From Streptomyces cyaneus (GTDB lineage Bacteria > Actinomycetota > Actinomycetes > Streptomycetales > Streptomycetaceae), in contig NZ_ML138678.1 in NCBI RefSeq assembly GCF_004028635.1, positions 558,001 through 622,000 of the forward strand: a stretch of 64,000 bases of DNA, given 5' to 3'. Shown piece by piece: positions 11,312 through 19,987 of this stretch; the stretch's first letter is position 1; each line of letters starts with the position of its first letter. The notes under the pieces are model-generated. The model was not told where the DNA came from, did no database searches, and worked only from the letters and a program-made list of their open reading frames with translations. The position numbers were made by a program, and so were the translations under genes.

Positions 11312-11509
11312 TGTGCGCATGATCACTGCGCTGCGACACCTCGGCACGGCAGCGCACTCGTCGCCCGTGCCGTACGACACAGGCGTGCACTGCTTGCCGA
11401 AGGTCTCGCTGGCCGACCCCATGAACGAGGTCTGCCTCCGGGCGCCGGCTCAGGCGAGCTGAGCAGTATGTCGACGGTCCGGCGAAGAGCTACTCCCCTT
11501 CTGCGCACA
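11312..11509 (-). promoter_or_regulatory. yybP-ykoY manganese riboswitch
   Basis: Read on the minus strand, the leader opens with TGTGCGCA (11509-11502) and closes with TGCGCACA (11319-11312), a perfect 8-bp P1 helix. Inside are the class hallmarks: AGGGGAGTAGC just 3' of P1, CGTCGACATAC further in, and GCGAGACCTTCGGCA at the base of the second arm, whose CTTCGGCA pairs with TGCCGAGG downstream. These are the two conserved loop regions that meet to bind Mn2+. A TATCAT at 11517-11512 is a plausible -10. The position directly before a GDT1-family exporter matches known members of the class. Confidence 0.85.
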
Positions 11510-11657
11510 CCATGATACGAGATCGTTTCGCCATAAACCTTGTTATGTCATGCACGCGTCACTAACTTCTTACCGGACGCACACCTCCCGGCAATACGGC
11601 GTGGCGAGCATTCGATCGCTCGCTCGCCAACACCCCCACCTCCCAAGGGAGTTCGCA

Positions 11658-12302
11658 ATGTCGAAGTTCTACGCGCGTCGACGGGTCAGCATACTCGCGG
11701 CCCTCAGCGGCCTCATAGCCTCCGTCGCCCTTTTCAACGCCCCGGCCGCCTCCGCGGCGCTCCCCACGCCGGTCAGCGGCGCCACCGCCCGCAGCTACCT
11801 GGCCCAGCTCACCGTGGCCACCGAGGACCGCACCGGCTACGACCGCGACCTCTTCCCGCACTGGATCACCCAGTCCGGCACCTGCAACACCCGCGAGGTC
11901 GTCCTGAAGCGCGACGGCACGAACGTCGTCCAGGACTCCTCCTGCGCCGCGACCAGCGGCAGCTGGTACTCCGTCTACGAAGGCGCCACCTGGACCGCCG
12001 CCTCCGACCTCGACATCGACCACCTCGTCCCGCTGGCCGAGGCCTGGGACTCCGGTGCCGACAGTTGGACCACCTCCCAGCGCCAGGCCTTCGCCAACGA
12101 CCTGACCCGCCCCCAGCTGATCGCCGTCACCGACAACGTCAACCAGGCCAAGGGCGACCAGGACCCCGCCACCTGGATGCCGTCGCGCACGGCCTACCGC
12201 TGCACCTACGTGCGCGCCTGGGTGCAGGTGAAGTACTACTACGACCTCTCGGTCGACTCGGCGGAGAAGTCCGCCCTGACGAACTACCTCGCGAGCTGCT
12301 GA
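11658..12302 (+). CDS. Secreted HNH-family nuclease (DUF1524/GmrSD C-terminal type)
   Basis: 214 residues. A Sec signal peptide (basic YARRR, hydrophobic core, ASA-A cleavage site near 33) directs it out of the cell. DIDHLVPLAEAW (119-130) is the nuclease centre with the metal- and phosphate-handling Asp-His pair; TDNVNQAKGDQDP about 30 residues later supplies the Asn and Lys of the second half. AAGGGAG lies 6 nt before the ATG. It would degrade extracellular nucleic acids for nutrients. It is divergent from the riboswitch-controlled exporter. Confidence 0.88.
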   Translation: MSKFYARRRVSILAALSGLIASVALFNAPAASAALPTPVSGATARSYLAQLTVATEDRTGYDRDLFPHWITQSGTCNTREVVLKRDGTNVVQDSSCAATSGSWYSVYEGATWTAASDLDIDHLVPLAEAWDSGADSWTTSQRQAFANDLTRPQLIAVTDNVNQAKGDQDPATWMPSRTAYRCTYVRAWVQVKYYYDLSVDSAEKSALTNYLASC

Positions 12303-12411
12303 CGACTCAGCCAGGACGTACTGACGGAGTTCGGCAAACCGTGATCTGCGGAACCTCGCCGTTCCCCTCCGTCGTTCCGTACCGTACGGGGCGACGGAGG
12401 AGGGCGATCAC

Positions 12412-14052
12412 GTGGCCGAACTGCGCCTGGGTCCACTGCTGAGGTACGCCGACGGCTCGTCCGCGACCGTCTGGGTCGAGGCGAGCCGTCCGTGCACCGC
12501 CGAGGTGCGCGGCGCGGAGGGCGCCCACGGCGAGTCCCGTACCTTCCAGATCGCCGGCCATCACTACGCCCTGATCGCCGTCACAGGCCTCACCCCGGGC
12601 ACGGCACAGTCGTACGAGGTCCTCCTCGACGGCATGCGCGTGTGGCCGCTCCCCGAATCCCCCTTCCCGCCCTCCGTCATCCGCACCCCGGCCGACGGCG
12701 ACCCCGTCCGCCTCGCCTTCGGCTCCTGCCGCTGGGCCGCGCCGCCGGCCGGCGAACCGGACCCGGTCGGACCGGACGCCCTGGACACGCTGGCCGCGCG
12801 GATCGCCGCCGAGCCGGACGGTGAGCGGCCGGACGTGCTGGTCCTGCTGGGCGACCAGGTGTACGCCGACGAGACCTCCAAGGCGACCAGGCGCTGGCTG
12901 GCCGCGCGCCGCGACCTGAGCGAGCCGCCGGGCGACGAGGTCGCCGACTACGAGGAGTACACCCGGCTGTACTACGAATCGTGGCTCGACCCCGAGGTGC
13001 GCTGGCTGCTGTCCACCGTGCCCAGCTGCATGATCTTCGACGACCACGACGTCATCGACGACTGGAACACCTCGGCCGCCTGGCTCGCCGACGTGCGGGA
13101 AACGAGCTGGTGGCGGGAGCGGCTGCTCAGCGGGCTGATGTCGTACTGGGTGCACCAGCACCTGGGGAATCTCACGCCGGACGAACTGGCCACCGACCCG
13201 CTCTACGCCGCCGTACGCGAAACCCCCGACGGCACCGACCTGTTGCGCTCCTTCGCCTGCGAGGCGGACGCCGATCCGGCCTCCGTCCGCTGGAGCTACC
13301 GGCGCGACTTCGGCCGGGTGCGGCTGCTGATGGTGGACACGCGGGCGGCCCGGGTGCTCGACGAGGACGCACGCTCCATGCTCGACCCGGGCGAGGAGCG
13401 GTGGCTGCGCGAGCAGGCGCTCGAAGGGCGGGGTTCGTACGACCACCTCCTCATCGGCACCTCCCTGCCCTGGCTGCTGCCGCACCTGGTGCACGACGCC
13501 GAGGCGTGGAACGCGGCCCTGTGCCGGGGCGGGCGCGGGGAGCGCTGGGCGCGGTTCGGGGAGGATCTGCGGCGGCGGGCGGATCTGGAGCACTGGGCGG
13601 CGTTCCCGTCGTCCTTCGACGCGCTGGCGGAGCTGATCGCGGAGGCCGGGTCGGGTGCGGGGGCGCCGGCGACGGTGTGCGTGCTGTCGGGGGACGTGCA
13701 TCACGCGTACGTGGCCGAGCCGACCTGGCCGGCGGGGAAGGGGCCCGACGCCCGGGTCTTCCAGCTGACCTGCTCGCCCGTCCACAACGCCATTCACCTG
13801 GCGATCCGGCTCGGCTTCCGCTTCGGCTGGAGCGGGGCGGCCCGGGTGCTCGGCCGGTGGTTCGCGGGGCACGGGGGCTGTCCCCGGCCGCCGATCGACT
13901 GGCGCAGGACGGGCGGCCCGTGGTTCGGCAACCAGCTCATGACACTGACGCTGCGCGGGCGTTCGGCGCGGCTGCGGCTGGAGCAGGCGAGGGTGGTTCG
14001 CGGAGGCGGGGCGCGACTGAGGACGATTGCGGAGCCGGAACTCGCGCCGTGA
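12412..14052 (+). CDS. PhoD-like alkaline phosphatase
   Basis: 546 residues. An N-terminal beta-sandwich (about 1-95) precedes a metallophosphoesterase domain with FGSCRW, LGDQVYAD, IFDDHDVIDDWN and, near the C-terminus, SGDVHHAY; these carry the metal ligands of the PhoD family. There is no signal peptide, unlike secreted Tat-type PhoD, so this is a cytoplasmic member and may act on phosphodiesters other than wall teichoic acid. The start is GTG with GGAGGAGGG upstream. Repeat copy B follows the stop. Confidence 0.87.
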   Translation: MAELRLGPLLRYADGSSATVWVEASRPCTAEVRGAEGAHGESRTFQIAGHHYALIAVTGLTPGTAQSYEVLLDGMRVWPLPESPFPPSVIRTPADGDPVRLAFGSCRWAAPPAGEPDPVGPDALDTLAARIAAEPDGERPDVLVLLGDQVYADETSKATRRWLAARRDLSEPPGDEVADYEEYTRLYYESWLDPEVRWLLSTVPSCMIFDDHDVIDDWNTSAAWLADVRETSWWRERLLSGLMSYWVHQHLGNLTPDELATDPLYAAVRETPDGTDLLRSFACEADADPASVRWSYRRDFGRVRLLMVDTRAARVLDEDARSMLDPGEERWLREQALEGRGSYDHLLIGTSLPWLLPHLVHDAEAWNAALCRGGRGERWARFGEDLRRRADLEHWAAFPSSFDALAELIAEAGSGAGAPATVCVLSGDVHHAYVAEPTWPAGKGPDARVFQLTCSPVHNAIHLAIRLGFRFGWSGAARVLGRWFAGHGGCPRPPIDWRRTGGPWFGNQLMTLTLRGRSARLRLEQARVVRGGGARLRTIAEPELAP

Positions 14053-14058
14053 GACCGT

Positions 14059-14230
14059 GCGCCTGAGAACTCGGGGCGTTCGGTGCGATGGCGGCTGCGG
14101 GTTGTGTGGGGTTGCTCGCGCAGTTCCCCGCGCCCCTTTAGGTCGGCTGTGCCGCAGCCCACCCAGGGGCGCGGGGAACTGCGCGACCAGCCACACATGA
14201 CCCGCAGCCGCCGACGAACCCAAATCCCCC
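14059..14230. repeat. 79-bp repeat, inverted pair (copy B)
   Basis: The left unit is 14059-14137, beginning GCGCCTGAGAACTCGGGG. The cores at 14116-14137 and 14165-14186 are exact reverse complements. Flanks GCGGCTGCGGGT and ACCCGCAGCCGC extend the pairing. The far right tail is eroded (no GAGCTCTCAGG). It fills most of the gap between the PhoD and FAD-protein genes, which are in tandem here rather than convergent. Confidence 0.75.
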
Positions 14231-14358
14231 CGAACCCACCGCGGAGTCTGTGACGCTCGTGATGCATCCCACACTCACACACCCCAAGGCTCGGCCAGCC
14301 CCGCTCCCGACGGCATGATGAGCCGGACCGTCCGCTTCCATCCCCGCGGATCGCTCCA

Positions 14359-16299
14359 ATGCGCCCCACACGCCCGGGAGTCACCCTTTTGTCTGCACCG
14401 CCCTCCGCACCGACCCCGGACTCCCCCACGGTCTCCGTCGCCCTGGTCGGCGCCGGCCCCCGCGGCACCAGCGCCCTGGAACGCCTCTGCGCCTCGGCTC
14501 CCGAACTCCTCCCGCCCGGGGTGCGTCTCACGGTCCATGTGATCGACGCGGCGCCGCCCGGCCCCGGGCGCGTGTGGCGGACCGCGCAGTCGCCCGAGCT
14601 GCTGATGAACACGGTGTCCTCGCAGGTCACGCTGTTCACCGACGACAGCGTGGACTGCTCGGGCCCGGTCCGGCCCGGCCCCAGCCTCCACGACTGGGCG
14701 GCCGGCTCACTGGGCCCGGACGAGTACCCGACCCGTGCGCACTACGGCCGGTACCTGGAGTGGGTGTTCGCGAAGGTCGTCCGCGAGGCGCCCCCGGCGA
14801 TACACGTCGAGACCTGCGCGGCCCGTGCGGTACGGCTCGACGACGCGCCCGACGGCCGCCAGGTCCTCACCCTCGACGACGGCCGCACCCTGCCCGGCCT
14901 GTCCGCCGTGGTCCTGGCACAGGGACATCTACCGACGGCCGCCGACGCGACCCAGCGCCACCTCGCCGCGTACGCCGAGCGCCACGGCCTGCGCTACGTG
15001 CCGCCCGCGAACCCCGCCGACGTCGACCTCTCCCCCGTATCCCCCGGCGAACCGGTGCTGCTGCGCGGCCTGGGGCTCAATTTCTTCGACCACATGGCCC
15101 TGTTGACGACGGGGCGCGGCGGCCGCTTCGTCCACGATGGTGAGGGGCTGCGCTATCTGCCGTCCGGCAACGAGCCGCGGCTGTACGCCGGTTCGCGGCG
15201 CGGCATCCCGTACCAGGCGCGCGGCGACAACGCGAAGGGGCCGTACGGCCGCCATCTTCCGCTCGTACTGACGCCCGAGGTGATCGCCGGCTTCCGCAAG
15301 CGCGCGGAGTCGGGCGAGGCGCCGGACTTCCTCGCGGAGATATGGCCGTTGGTGGCGAAGGAGGTCGAGACGGTGTACTACACGGCGCTGATACCGCAGG
15401 CCCGGCGGCCGGAGTTCGCCGAGCGCTTCCTCGCCGTCCCGCACCGCGACCCCCAAGAGGCGTGCCTGCTCGACGAGTTCGGCGTTCCGGAGTGCGAGCG
15501 CTGGAGCTGGGACCGGGTCTCCCGCCCGTACACGGGGTGCGACGTCGCGGATCCCGGCCGGTGGCGTGCCTGGCTGCTGGCGTATCTGCGCGAGGACGCC
15601 GCACAGGCCGCCCGGGGCAATGTGCGGGGCCCGCTGAAGTCGGCCCTCGACGTGCTGCGCGACCTGCGCAACGAGCTGCGGCTGATCGTCGACCACGGCG
15701 GCCTCACCGGCACCTCGCGCCGGGACCACCTGGACCGCTGGTACACCCCGCTCAACGCCTTCCTGTCCATCGGACCGCCCCGGCGGCGCGTGGAGGAGCT
15801 GATGGCCCTGGTGGAGGCGGGCGTGGTGGAGGTGCTCGGGCCCCGGCTCGAGGTGCGGGAGGAGGACGGGGCCTGGGTGGCGCACTCGCCCGAGGTGCCG
15901 GGCTCGGCGGTCCGGGCGACGACCCTCGTCGAGGCCCGTCTGCCCGAACCCGATCTGCGCCGCACCGCCGACGACCTGCTGGCCCGGCTGCTGAAGACAG
16001 GGCAGTGCCGACCGCACACCGTCGACGGTTACGAAACGGGAGGGCTGGACGTAACACAGCGGCCGTACCGTCTGATCGACCGTCAGGGTCAGGCGCACCC
16101 GAGGCGGTTCGCGTTCGGTGTACCCACGGAGGGTGTGCACTGGGTGACGGCGGCGGGGGCTCGGCCGGGTGTGGATTCGGTCACGCTTTCGGACGCGGAT
16201 GCGGTGGCCAGGGCGGCGCTACGTGCGGTTGTTTCCGGGGCTGGTGGGGATTCCGGGGCCAAGTCTTGGCCGAATGTTGAACTTGCAAGTATTGATTAG
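14359..16299 (+). CDS. FAD/NAD(P)-binding domain protein
   Basis: 646 residues, long for the family. The dinucleotide-binding loop VALVGAGPRGTSALERL lies near residues 27-43, followed by PELLMNTVSSQVT. ALVLA-type strands (SAVVLAQGHLP) and GLGLNFFDH complete a two-domain pyridine-nucleotide-dependent oxidoreductase pattern found in a family annotated as FAD-NAD(P)-binding proteins, distantly like ornithine/lysine N-monooxygenases. The reaction is unknown. The ATG at 14359 has no ribosome-binding site; an in-frame TTG at 14389 has GGGAG 8 nt upstream and may be the true start. Confidence 0.75.
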   Translation: MRPTRPGVTLLSAPPSAPTPDSPTVSVALVGAGPRGTSALERLCASAPELLPPGVRLTVHVIDAAPPGPGRVWRTAQSPELLMNTVSSQVTLFTDDSVDCSGPVRPGPSLHDWAAGSLGPDEYPTRAHYGRYLEWVFAKVVREAPPAIHVETCAARAVRLDDAPDGRQVLTLDDGRTLPGLSAVVLAQGHLPTAADATQRHLAAYAERHGLRYVPPANPADVDLSPVSPGEPVLLRGLGLNFFDHMALLTTGRGGRFVHDGEGLRYLPSGNEPRLYAGSRRGIPYQARGDNAKGPYGRHLPLVLTPEVIAGFRKRAESGEAPDFLAEIWPLVAKEVETVYYTALIPQARRPEFAERFLAVPHRDPQEACLLDEFGVPECERWSWDRVSRPYTGCDVADPGRWRAWLLAYLREDAAQAARGNVRGPLKSALDVLRDLRNELRLIVDHGGLTGTSRRDHLDRWYTPLNAFLSIGPPRRRVEELMALVEAGVVEVLGPRLEVREEDGAWVAHSPEVPGSAVRATTLVEARLPEPDLRRTADDLLARLLKTGQCRPHTVDGYETGGLDVTQRPYRLIDRQGQAHPRRFAFGVPTEGVHWVTAAGARPGVDSVTLSDADAVARAALRAVVSGAGGDSGAKSWPNVELASID

Positions 16300-16389
16300 G
16301 GCTACCTACCGTGGGGGCTACCGATCAGTATCCGTCCCCACACCGTTCCTCATAGGGACGGTAGACATCAGACCGAGGGAGTCCCCCAC

Positions 16390-16827
16390 ATGACCGGACG
16401 CCTTAACAGCGCCCAGCCTTATGCCATCGGCCTGTTCCGCATAGTCATCGGCCTGCTCTTCGCCTGCCACGGCGCCAACTCGCTCTTCGGCACCTTCGGG
16501 GGCCAGACCCCGGACGCCGGCACCTGGCCCGCCTGGTACGCCGCCGTGATCGAACTCGTCGGCGGCAGCCTGGTCCTGCTCGGCCTCGGCACCCGCGCCG
16601 CGGCGTTCATCTCCTCCGGCGCCATGGCGTACGCGTACTTCAAGGTCCACCAGCCCCAGGCGCTGTGGCCCATCGAGAACAGCGGCGAAGGTGCCGCCAT
16701 GTACTGCTGGTCCATGTTCCTGCTGATCTTCACGGGCTCCGGCGCGTTCGGCCTGGACCGGCTGTTCGCCAAGCGTTCCGGGGCGCAGAGCAGGACGGCG
16801 GCGGAGCAGACGCCGGTGACGGCCTGA
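16390..16827 (+). CDS. DoxX family membrane protein
   Basis: 145 residues with four hydrophobic segments: GLFRIVIGLLFACHG, the region around ELVGGSLVLLGLG, AAAFISSGAMAYAYF and MFLLIFTGSGAFGL. The FRI-x-x-G-x-x-F-x-x-HG start and GG-x-x-L-x-x-G in helix 2 are DoxX signatures. Family members assist redox or thiol homeostasis at the membrane; the partner here is unknown. GAGGGAG precedes the ATG. A strong terminator follows, so it is probably transcribed alone. Confidence 0.88.
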   Translation: MTGRLNSAQPYAIGLFRIVIGLLFACHGANSLFGTFGGQTPDAGTWPAWYAAVIELVGGSLVLLGLGTRAAAFISSGAMAYAYFKVHQPQALWPIENSGEGAAMYCWSMFLLIFTGSGAFGLDRLFAKRSGAQSRTAAEQTPVTA

Positions 16828-16852
16828 CGGCTCAGGCCCCGTGCCCCGTACG

Positions 16853-16895
16853 ACGGCGCCCGTATCCGCGAGGCTCACGCGGATGCGGGCGCCGT
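16853..16895 (+). terminator. Strong hairpin terminator after the DoxX gene
   Basis: The 18-nt arms 16853-16870 and 16878-16895 pair with one G-U wobble around a 7-nt loop. The stem includes ACGGCGCCCG. There is no long T run, as is usual in Streptomyces. Confidence 0.8.
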
Positions 16896-17060
16896 TCGCT
16901 TTGCGCGTTCGGGGTGAACATGCTGTGCCGAACACACGAGCCCCCGATGAATCCGCTGTCACACCCCCGGCGTACGCTGTATGGCTGTCATAGGCCGCCC
17001 CTGCCGCACCCCCACGACGTCGCGGCACGGTCTGGCCACGGGGGACAACGGGGAGTTGCG

Positions 17061-17681
17061 GTGTTCGAGGGTCTCGGAGACGTGGGTTCGCTGACAGCGG
17101 GCCCATGGATCTATGTGGTGGTCGGACTGTCGGTGCTGTTGGACGTGTTCGTCCCGGTCCTGCCCAGCGGGGTCCTGGTGATCACGGCAGCGACGGCGGC
17201 GGCCGCGGGCTCGGGCGCCGCGACCGGTCAGGTCCCCGGCGACGTCCCGGACATTCTGGCCCTGACGCTCTGCGCCGCGACGGCGTCCGTCCTGGGCGAC
17301 CTGGTCGCCTACCGTCTCGCCTGGCGCGGCGGCGCCCGACTGGACCGCGCGATCGCCCGCTCCCGCCGCCTGACATCGGCGCAGGAACGTCTCGGCGCGG
17401 CCCTCGCCCGGGGCGGCGGCGCCCTGGTGGTCCTGGCCCGCTTCGCCCCCGCCGGCCGCTCGGTGGTCTCGCTGGGCGCCGGCGCCACACACCGCAGCGC
17501 CCGCGACTTCCTCCCCTGGTCGGCCCTGGCAGGCATCACCTGGGCCACCTACAGCGTGGCCCTCGGCTACTTCGGCGCCCAGTGGCTGGGTGCGACATGG
17601 CTGGCGACGGCGGTGTCGGTGGCGGCACTGTTCGGCGCCGGGGCAGCGGCGACGTACGTGATGCGCCGGAAGCCGGCGTAG
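17061..17681 (+). CDS. DedA family membrane protein
   Basis: 206 residues from a GTG with GGGGAG 5 nt upstream. The N-terminal part (WIYVVVGLSVLLDVFVPVLPSG) and SVLGDLVAYRLAWRGG, then RFAPAGRSVVSLGAG, match DedA: a re-entrant region with a conserved Arg-x-x-x-x-x-R/G motif followed by membrane helices. DedA proteins are proton-dependent lipid transporters (undecaprenyl phosphate or phospholipid flipping). Four to five membrane segments are expected. The 13-bp tandem repeats start 10 nt after its stop. Confidence 0.82.
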   Translation: MFEGLGDVGSLTAGPWIYVVVGLSVLLDVFVPVLPSGVLVITAATAAAAGSGAATGQVPGDVPDILALTLCAATASVLGDLVAYRLAWRGGARLDRAIARSRRLTSAQERLGAALARGGGALVVLARFAPAGRSVVSLGAGATHRSARDFLPWSALAGITWATYSVALGYFGAQWLGATWLATAVSVAALFGAGAAATYVMRRKPA

Positions 17682-17690
17682 CCGTCACCT

Positions 17691-17781
17691 GGGCGCATCG
17701 AGTGGGCCCATTGGCTGGGCCCATTGGCTGGGCCCACTCACTGGGCGCGTTGACCGGGCGCATTGACTGGGCTCATCAACC
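17691..17781. repeat. Seven tandem copies of a 13-bp repeat
   Basis: Units start at 17691, 17704, 17717, 17730, 17743, 17756 and 17769. The two identical central units read GGGCCCATTGGCT; the others differ at a few positions, and all begin GGGC. The array fills the gap between the DedA and DUF2277 genes and runs 6 nt into the latter's 3' end. Units of 13 bp suggest slippage of non-coding DNA. Confidence 0.8.
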
Positions 17782-18009
17782 AGCCCTGCGCGCCGTCGCG
17801 GCCCCCCGCACCTCCAACCCGTCGAGCAGATCGGCCGTGGCCTGCGCGATCACATCGACGGCACGGTCGAAGACCTCCTGGTTGTGCGCGGCCGGGGCCC
17901 GGAAGCCGGAGACCTTGCGCACGTACTGCAGGGCGGCGGCCCGGATCTCCTCCTCCGTCGCCTCTTCGGGCAACGCGGGCGGACGAAGCGTCTTGATACT
18001 GCGGCACAT
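17776..18009 (-). CDS. DUF2277 protein
   Basis: 77 residues. It begins MCRSIKTLRPP, close to the DUF2277 consensus start MCR-x-I-x-x-L, and continues with EATEEEIRAAALQYVRKVSGFRAP and a DRAVDVIA-type helix. The family is small, cytoplasmic and of unknown function. ATG 18009 is preferred to the TTG two codons upstream because of the family start. The last codons overlap the 13-bp repeat array, so the C-terminus may vary between strains. Confidence 0.85.
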   Translation of the reverse strand: MCRSIKTLRPPALPEEATEEEIRAAALQYVRKVSGFRAPAAHNQEVFDRAVDVIAQATADLLDGLEVRGAATARRAG

Positions 18010-18098
18010 GTCCAACAGTCTCCCTCGGAGAGGGGTTCGTCTGCCATGATCACGTCGAGGCGGCCACCACAGCGGGGCCGACCGACGAGAGGAATCGC

Positions 18099-19004
18099 AT
18101 GACGGCGAACGATCGACTCACCGTGGCGGTACTGGGCCCGGGCGGCATAGGCGGCCTGCTCGCCGCGCTGCTGTCCAGGGCCGGCCACCGCGTGATCTGC
18201 CTGGCCGGCGACGACACGGCCAAGACCCTGCGTACGACCGGAATCCACGTCCGCAGCGGTCTGTTCGGGGACTTCACGGCCGACGTCGAGACGGACACCG
18301 AGCTCCGGGAACCCGTCGACGCCTGCCTGATCGCGGTCAAGGCCACCGCCCTCGACGCGGCCCTGACCCGGGTCCCGCCCACCGCGCTGGGCGACGCGCT
18401 GGTCGTCCCCTTCCTGAACGGCGTGGAACACCCGGAGGCCCTGCGCACCCGCTACCGCCCCGACCGCGTCGCGCCGGCCGTCATCCGCGCCGAGTCGACT
18501 CGCGTCGCGCCGGGGCAGATCGAGCACGCCAGCCCCTTCGCCGAGATCGACCTCACCGGCGACCCGGTCCCCCGCGGCCACCTCGACGCCCTCGCGCAGG
18601 CCCTAGGCGCGGCCGGCCCCACCACCCGCGTCCTGGAGGACGAGACGGCGACGCTCTGGGCGAAGATGTCCTTCCTGGCGCCGTTCGCCTTGCTGACCAC
18701 CCACCACGCCCTCCCCCTCGGTGACGTACGCACGCGCCACCGCGAGGAGTTGACGTCCCTCGTCGAGGAAACCGCAGCGGTCAGCCGCGCCTGCGGCGGC
18801 CCCGCCGACCCGGCCCAGGCCCTGGCCCGCTACGACGCCTTCCCGCCGGGCACCAAGTCGTCGATGCAGCGGGACGCCGAGGCGGGCCGCCCCCTCGAAC
18901 TGGACGCCATCGGCGGAGCGTTGCTGCGCGCGGCGGAACGACACGGGGTACCCGCGCCGGTAACGGCCCGCCTGGTAGGGGAGTTGAAGGCCGCCGGCCA
19001 CTAG
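18099..19004 (+). CDS. panE: 2-dehydropantoate 2-reductase family protein
   Basis: 301 residues. The NADP-binding loop is LGPGGIGG (12-19). VKATALDAAL carries the Lys of the ketopantoate reductase N-domain, PFLNGVEHPE has the conserved Asn, and the C-terminal helical domain has SSMQRDAEAGRPLELDAIGG, the S-M-x-x-D motif that binds substrate. It reduces 2-dehydropantoate to pantoate in coenzyme A synthesis, or acts on a related keto acid, since some genomes have several paralogues. GAGAGGA precedes the ATG. Confidence 0.85.
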   Translation: MTANDRLTVAVLGPGGIGGLLAALLSRAGHRVICLAGDDTAKTLRTTGIHVRSGLFGDFTADVETDTELREPVDACLIAVKATALDAALTRVPPTALGDALVVPFLNGVEHPEALRTRYRPDRVAPAVIRAESTRVAPGQIEHASPFAEIDLTGDPVPRGHLDALAQALGAAGPTTRVLEDETATLWAKMSFLAPFALLTTHHALPLGDVRTRHREELTSLVEETAAVSRACGGPADPAQALARYDAFPPGTKSSMQRDAEAGRPLELDAIGGALLRAAERHGVPAPVTARLVGELKAAGH

Positions 19005-19039
19005 CCGAAGCACTCCCGAGGCACTCTTCAGCGCGCAGG

Positions 19040-19459
19040 CTACTGGCCGGCCACGGTGTCCAGCGCGGGCTCGATCCGCTCCAGCACCCCCGGCCAGCCG
19101 CCACCCATACCGTCATACGCGGTCTTGCCGAGCGGCGAGTCGAGATCGAAGCCGGAGTGCTCGAGGAAGAGCCGCGTGCCGGTTCCTTCGGGTTCCAGGC
19201 GCCAGGTGATGGTGGTGTCCAGGGTGCCCGGGGCGAAGCTGTAGCGCAGCAGACGCTCCGGCTCCACCGCGAGCACCTCGCACTCCTGATGGCCCCACGG
19301 CCCCATGTCCAGGGTGAACCGGTGCCCGACTTCCGGGCGTACGTCTCCCGCGGCCCACCAACGCGCGTGCAACTCCGGGTCGGTGAGCGCGCGCCAGACG
19401 GCGTGGGGAGGGTGGGCGACGAACTGGTCGCAGTGGATGGTCTGGGGTTCCACGGTCAT
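19040..19459 (-). CDS. SRPBCC/AHSA1 family protein
   Basis: 139 residues with the START-like pattern PPHAVWRALTDPELHARWW, then EVGHRFTLDMGPWG, RLLRYSFAPGTLDTTITWRLEP, and a C-terminal helix. AHSA1-type bacterial proteins bind hydrophobic ligands. ATGA overlaps the stop of the upstream ArsR gene by 4 nt, giving tight translational coupling. ArsR plus SRPBCC is a common pair whose regulator often represses its own operon. Confidence 0.88.
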   Translation of the reverse strand: MTVEPQTIHCDQFVAHPPHAVWRALTDPELHARWWAAGDVRPEVGHRFTLDMGPWGHQECEVLAVEPERLLRYSFAPGTLDTTITWRLEPEGTGTRLFLEHSGFDLDSPLGKTAYDGMGGGWPGVLERIEPALDTVAGQ

Positions 19460-19845
19460 GGAGAGCCGTCCTTGCTGGTGCTGGTGCTGCCTGCGCCGGC
19501 ACCAGTACTGGTATTGCTGCCGGTTCCGGCGCCGATGGTGATCTCGTCCAGTACGTCACTCAGGGCACCCATACGGGCGCGCCAGTAGTGCTCGAAGGGG
19601 TGCAGCCATGCGCCGACCTCGGCGAGCGGCTCGGGCTGCAGGTGGTAGTAGCGATGGCGCCCGCGGGGCTCCTCACGAACCAGTCCGGCCTTCTTCAGTA
19701 CGGAGAGGTGCTCGGAAACGGCGGGACGACTGAGCGAGAACTCCCCGGCCAGGTCCCCGGCCGCACGCGCTCCCCCCATCAGCCCTTCGAGCAGTTTGCG
19801 CCGGACCGGGTTGGCCAGTGCGCTGTACACGTCGACTGGTGGCAT
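19456..19845 (-). CDS. ArsR family winged-helix regulator
   Basis: 129 residues from ATG 19845. VDVYSALANPVRRKLLEGL and the recognition helix FSLSRPAVSEHLSVLKKAGLV are classic ArsR. No Cys metal site is seen, so it is a non-metal member like those paired with SRPBCC genes. The C-terminal tail is Gly/Thr/Ser repetitive. The start has no ribosome-binding site; CATTCT then 6 nt to the ATG suggests a leaderless message. Inverted repeats just upstream are candidate autoregulatory operators. Confidence 0.88.
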   Translation of the reverse strand: MPPVDVYSALANPVRRKLLEGLMGGARAAGDLAGEFSLSRPAVSEHLSVLKKAGLVREEPRGRHRYYHLQPEPLAEVGAWLHPFEHYWRARMGALSDVLDEITIGAGTGSNTSTGAGAGSTSTSKDGSP

Positions 19846-19858
19846 GCCCACAGAATGC

Positions 19859-19894
19859 GTCGGAAGTCTCCGACGTGTCAACTTTTCCCGACAC
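19859..19894 (-). promoter_or_regulatory. Two inverted repeats upstream of the ArsR gene
   Basis: GTCGGA-AGTC-TCCGAC occupies 19859-19874. Next to it, GTGTC (19875-19879) and GACAC (19890-19894) form a second, looser dyad. They lie 14-49 nt upstream of the ArsR start, at or just before its putative promoter, as expected for an ArsR operator. Confidence 0.45.
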
Positions 19895-19987
19895 ATCGAC
19901 CGAGGGCCTCGATACATCCAGCACCCGTTCGCATGAACCACCCAAAGAAACTCGCACCCCAAAATCGAACAGGCGTAGCATTGCGCC

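Noticed and set aside
12307..14274. A 655-codon minus-strand frame opposite PhoD
   Set aside because: No domain, biased composition, and it runs through repeat copy B; the PhoD motifs are on the plus strand.
17691..17781. Short regular repeats considered as a CRISPR array
   Set aside because: Units are 13 bp with no spacers and no cas genes nearby.
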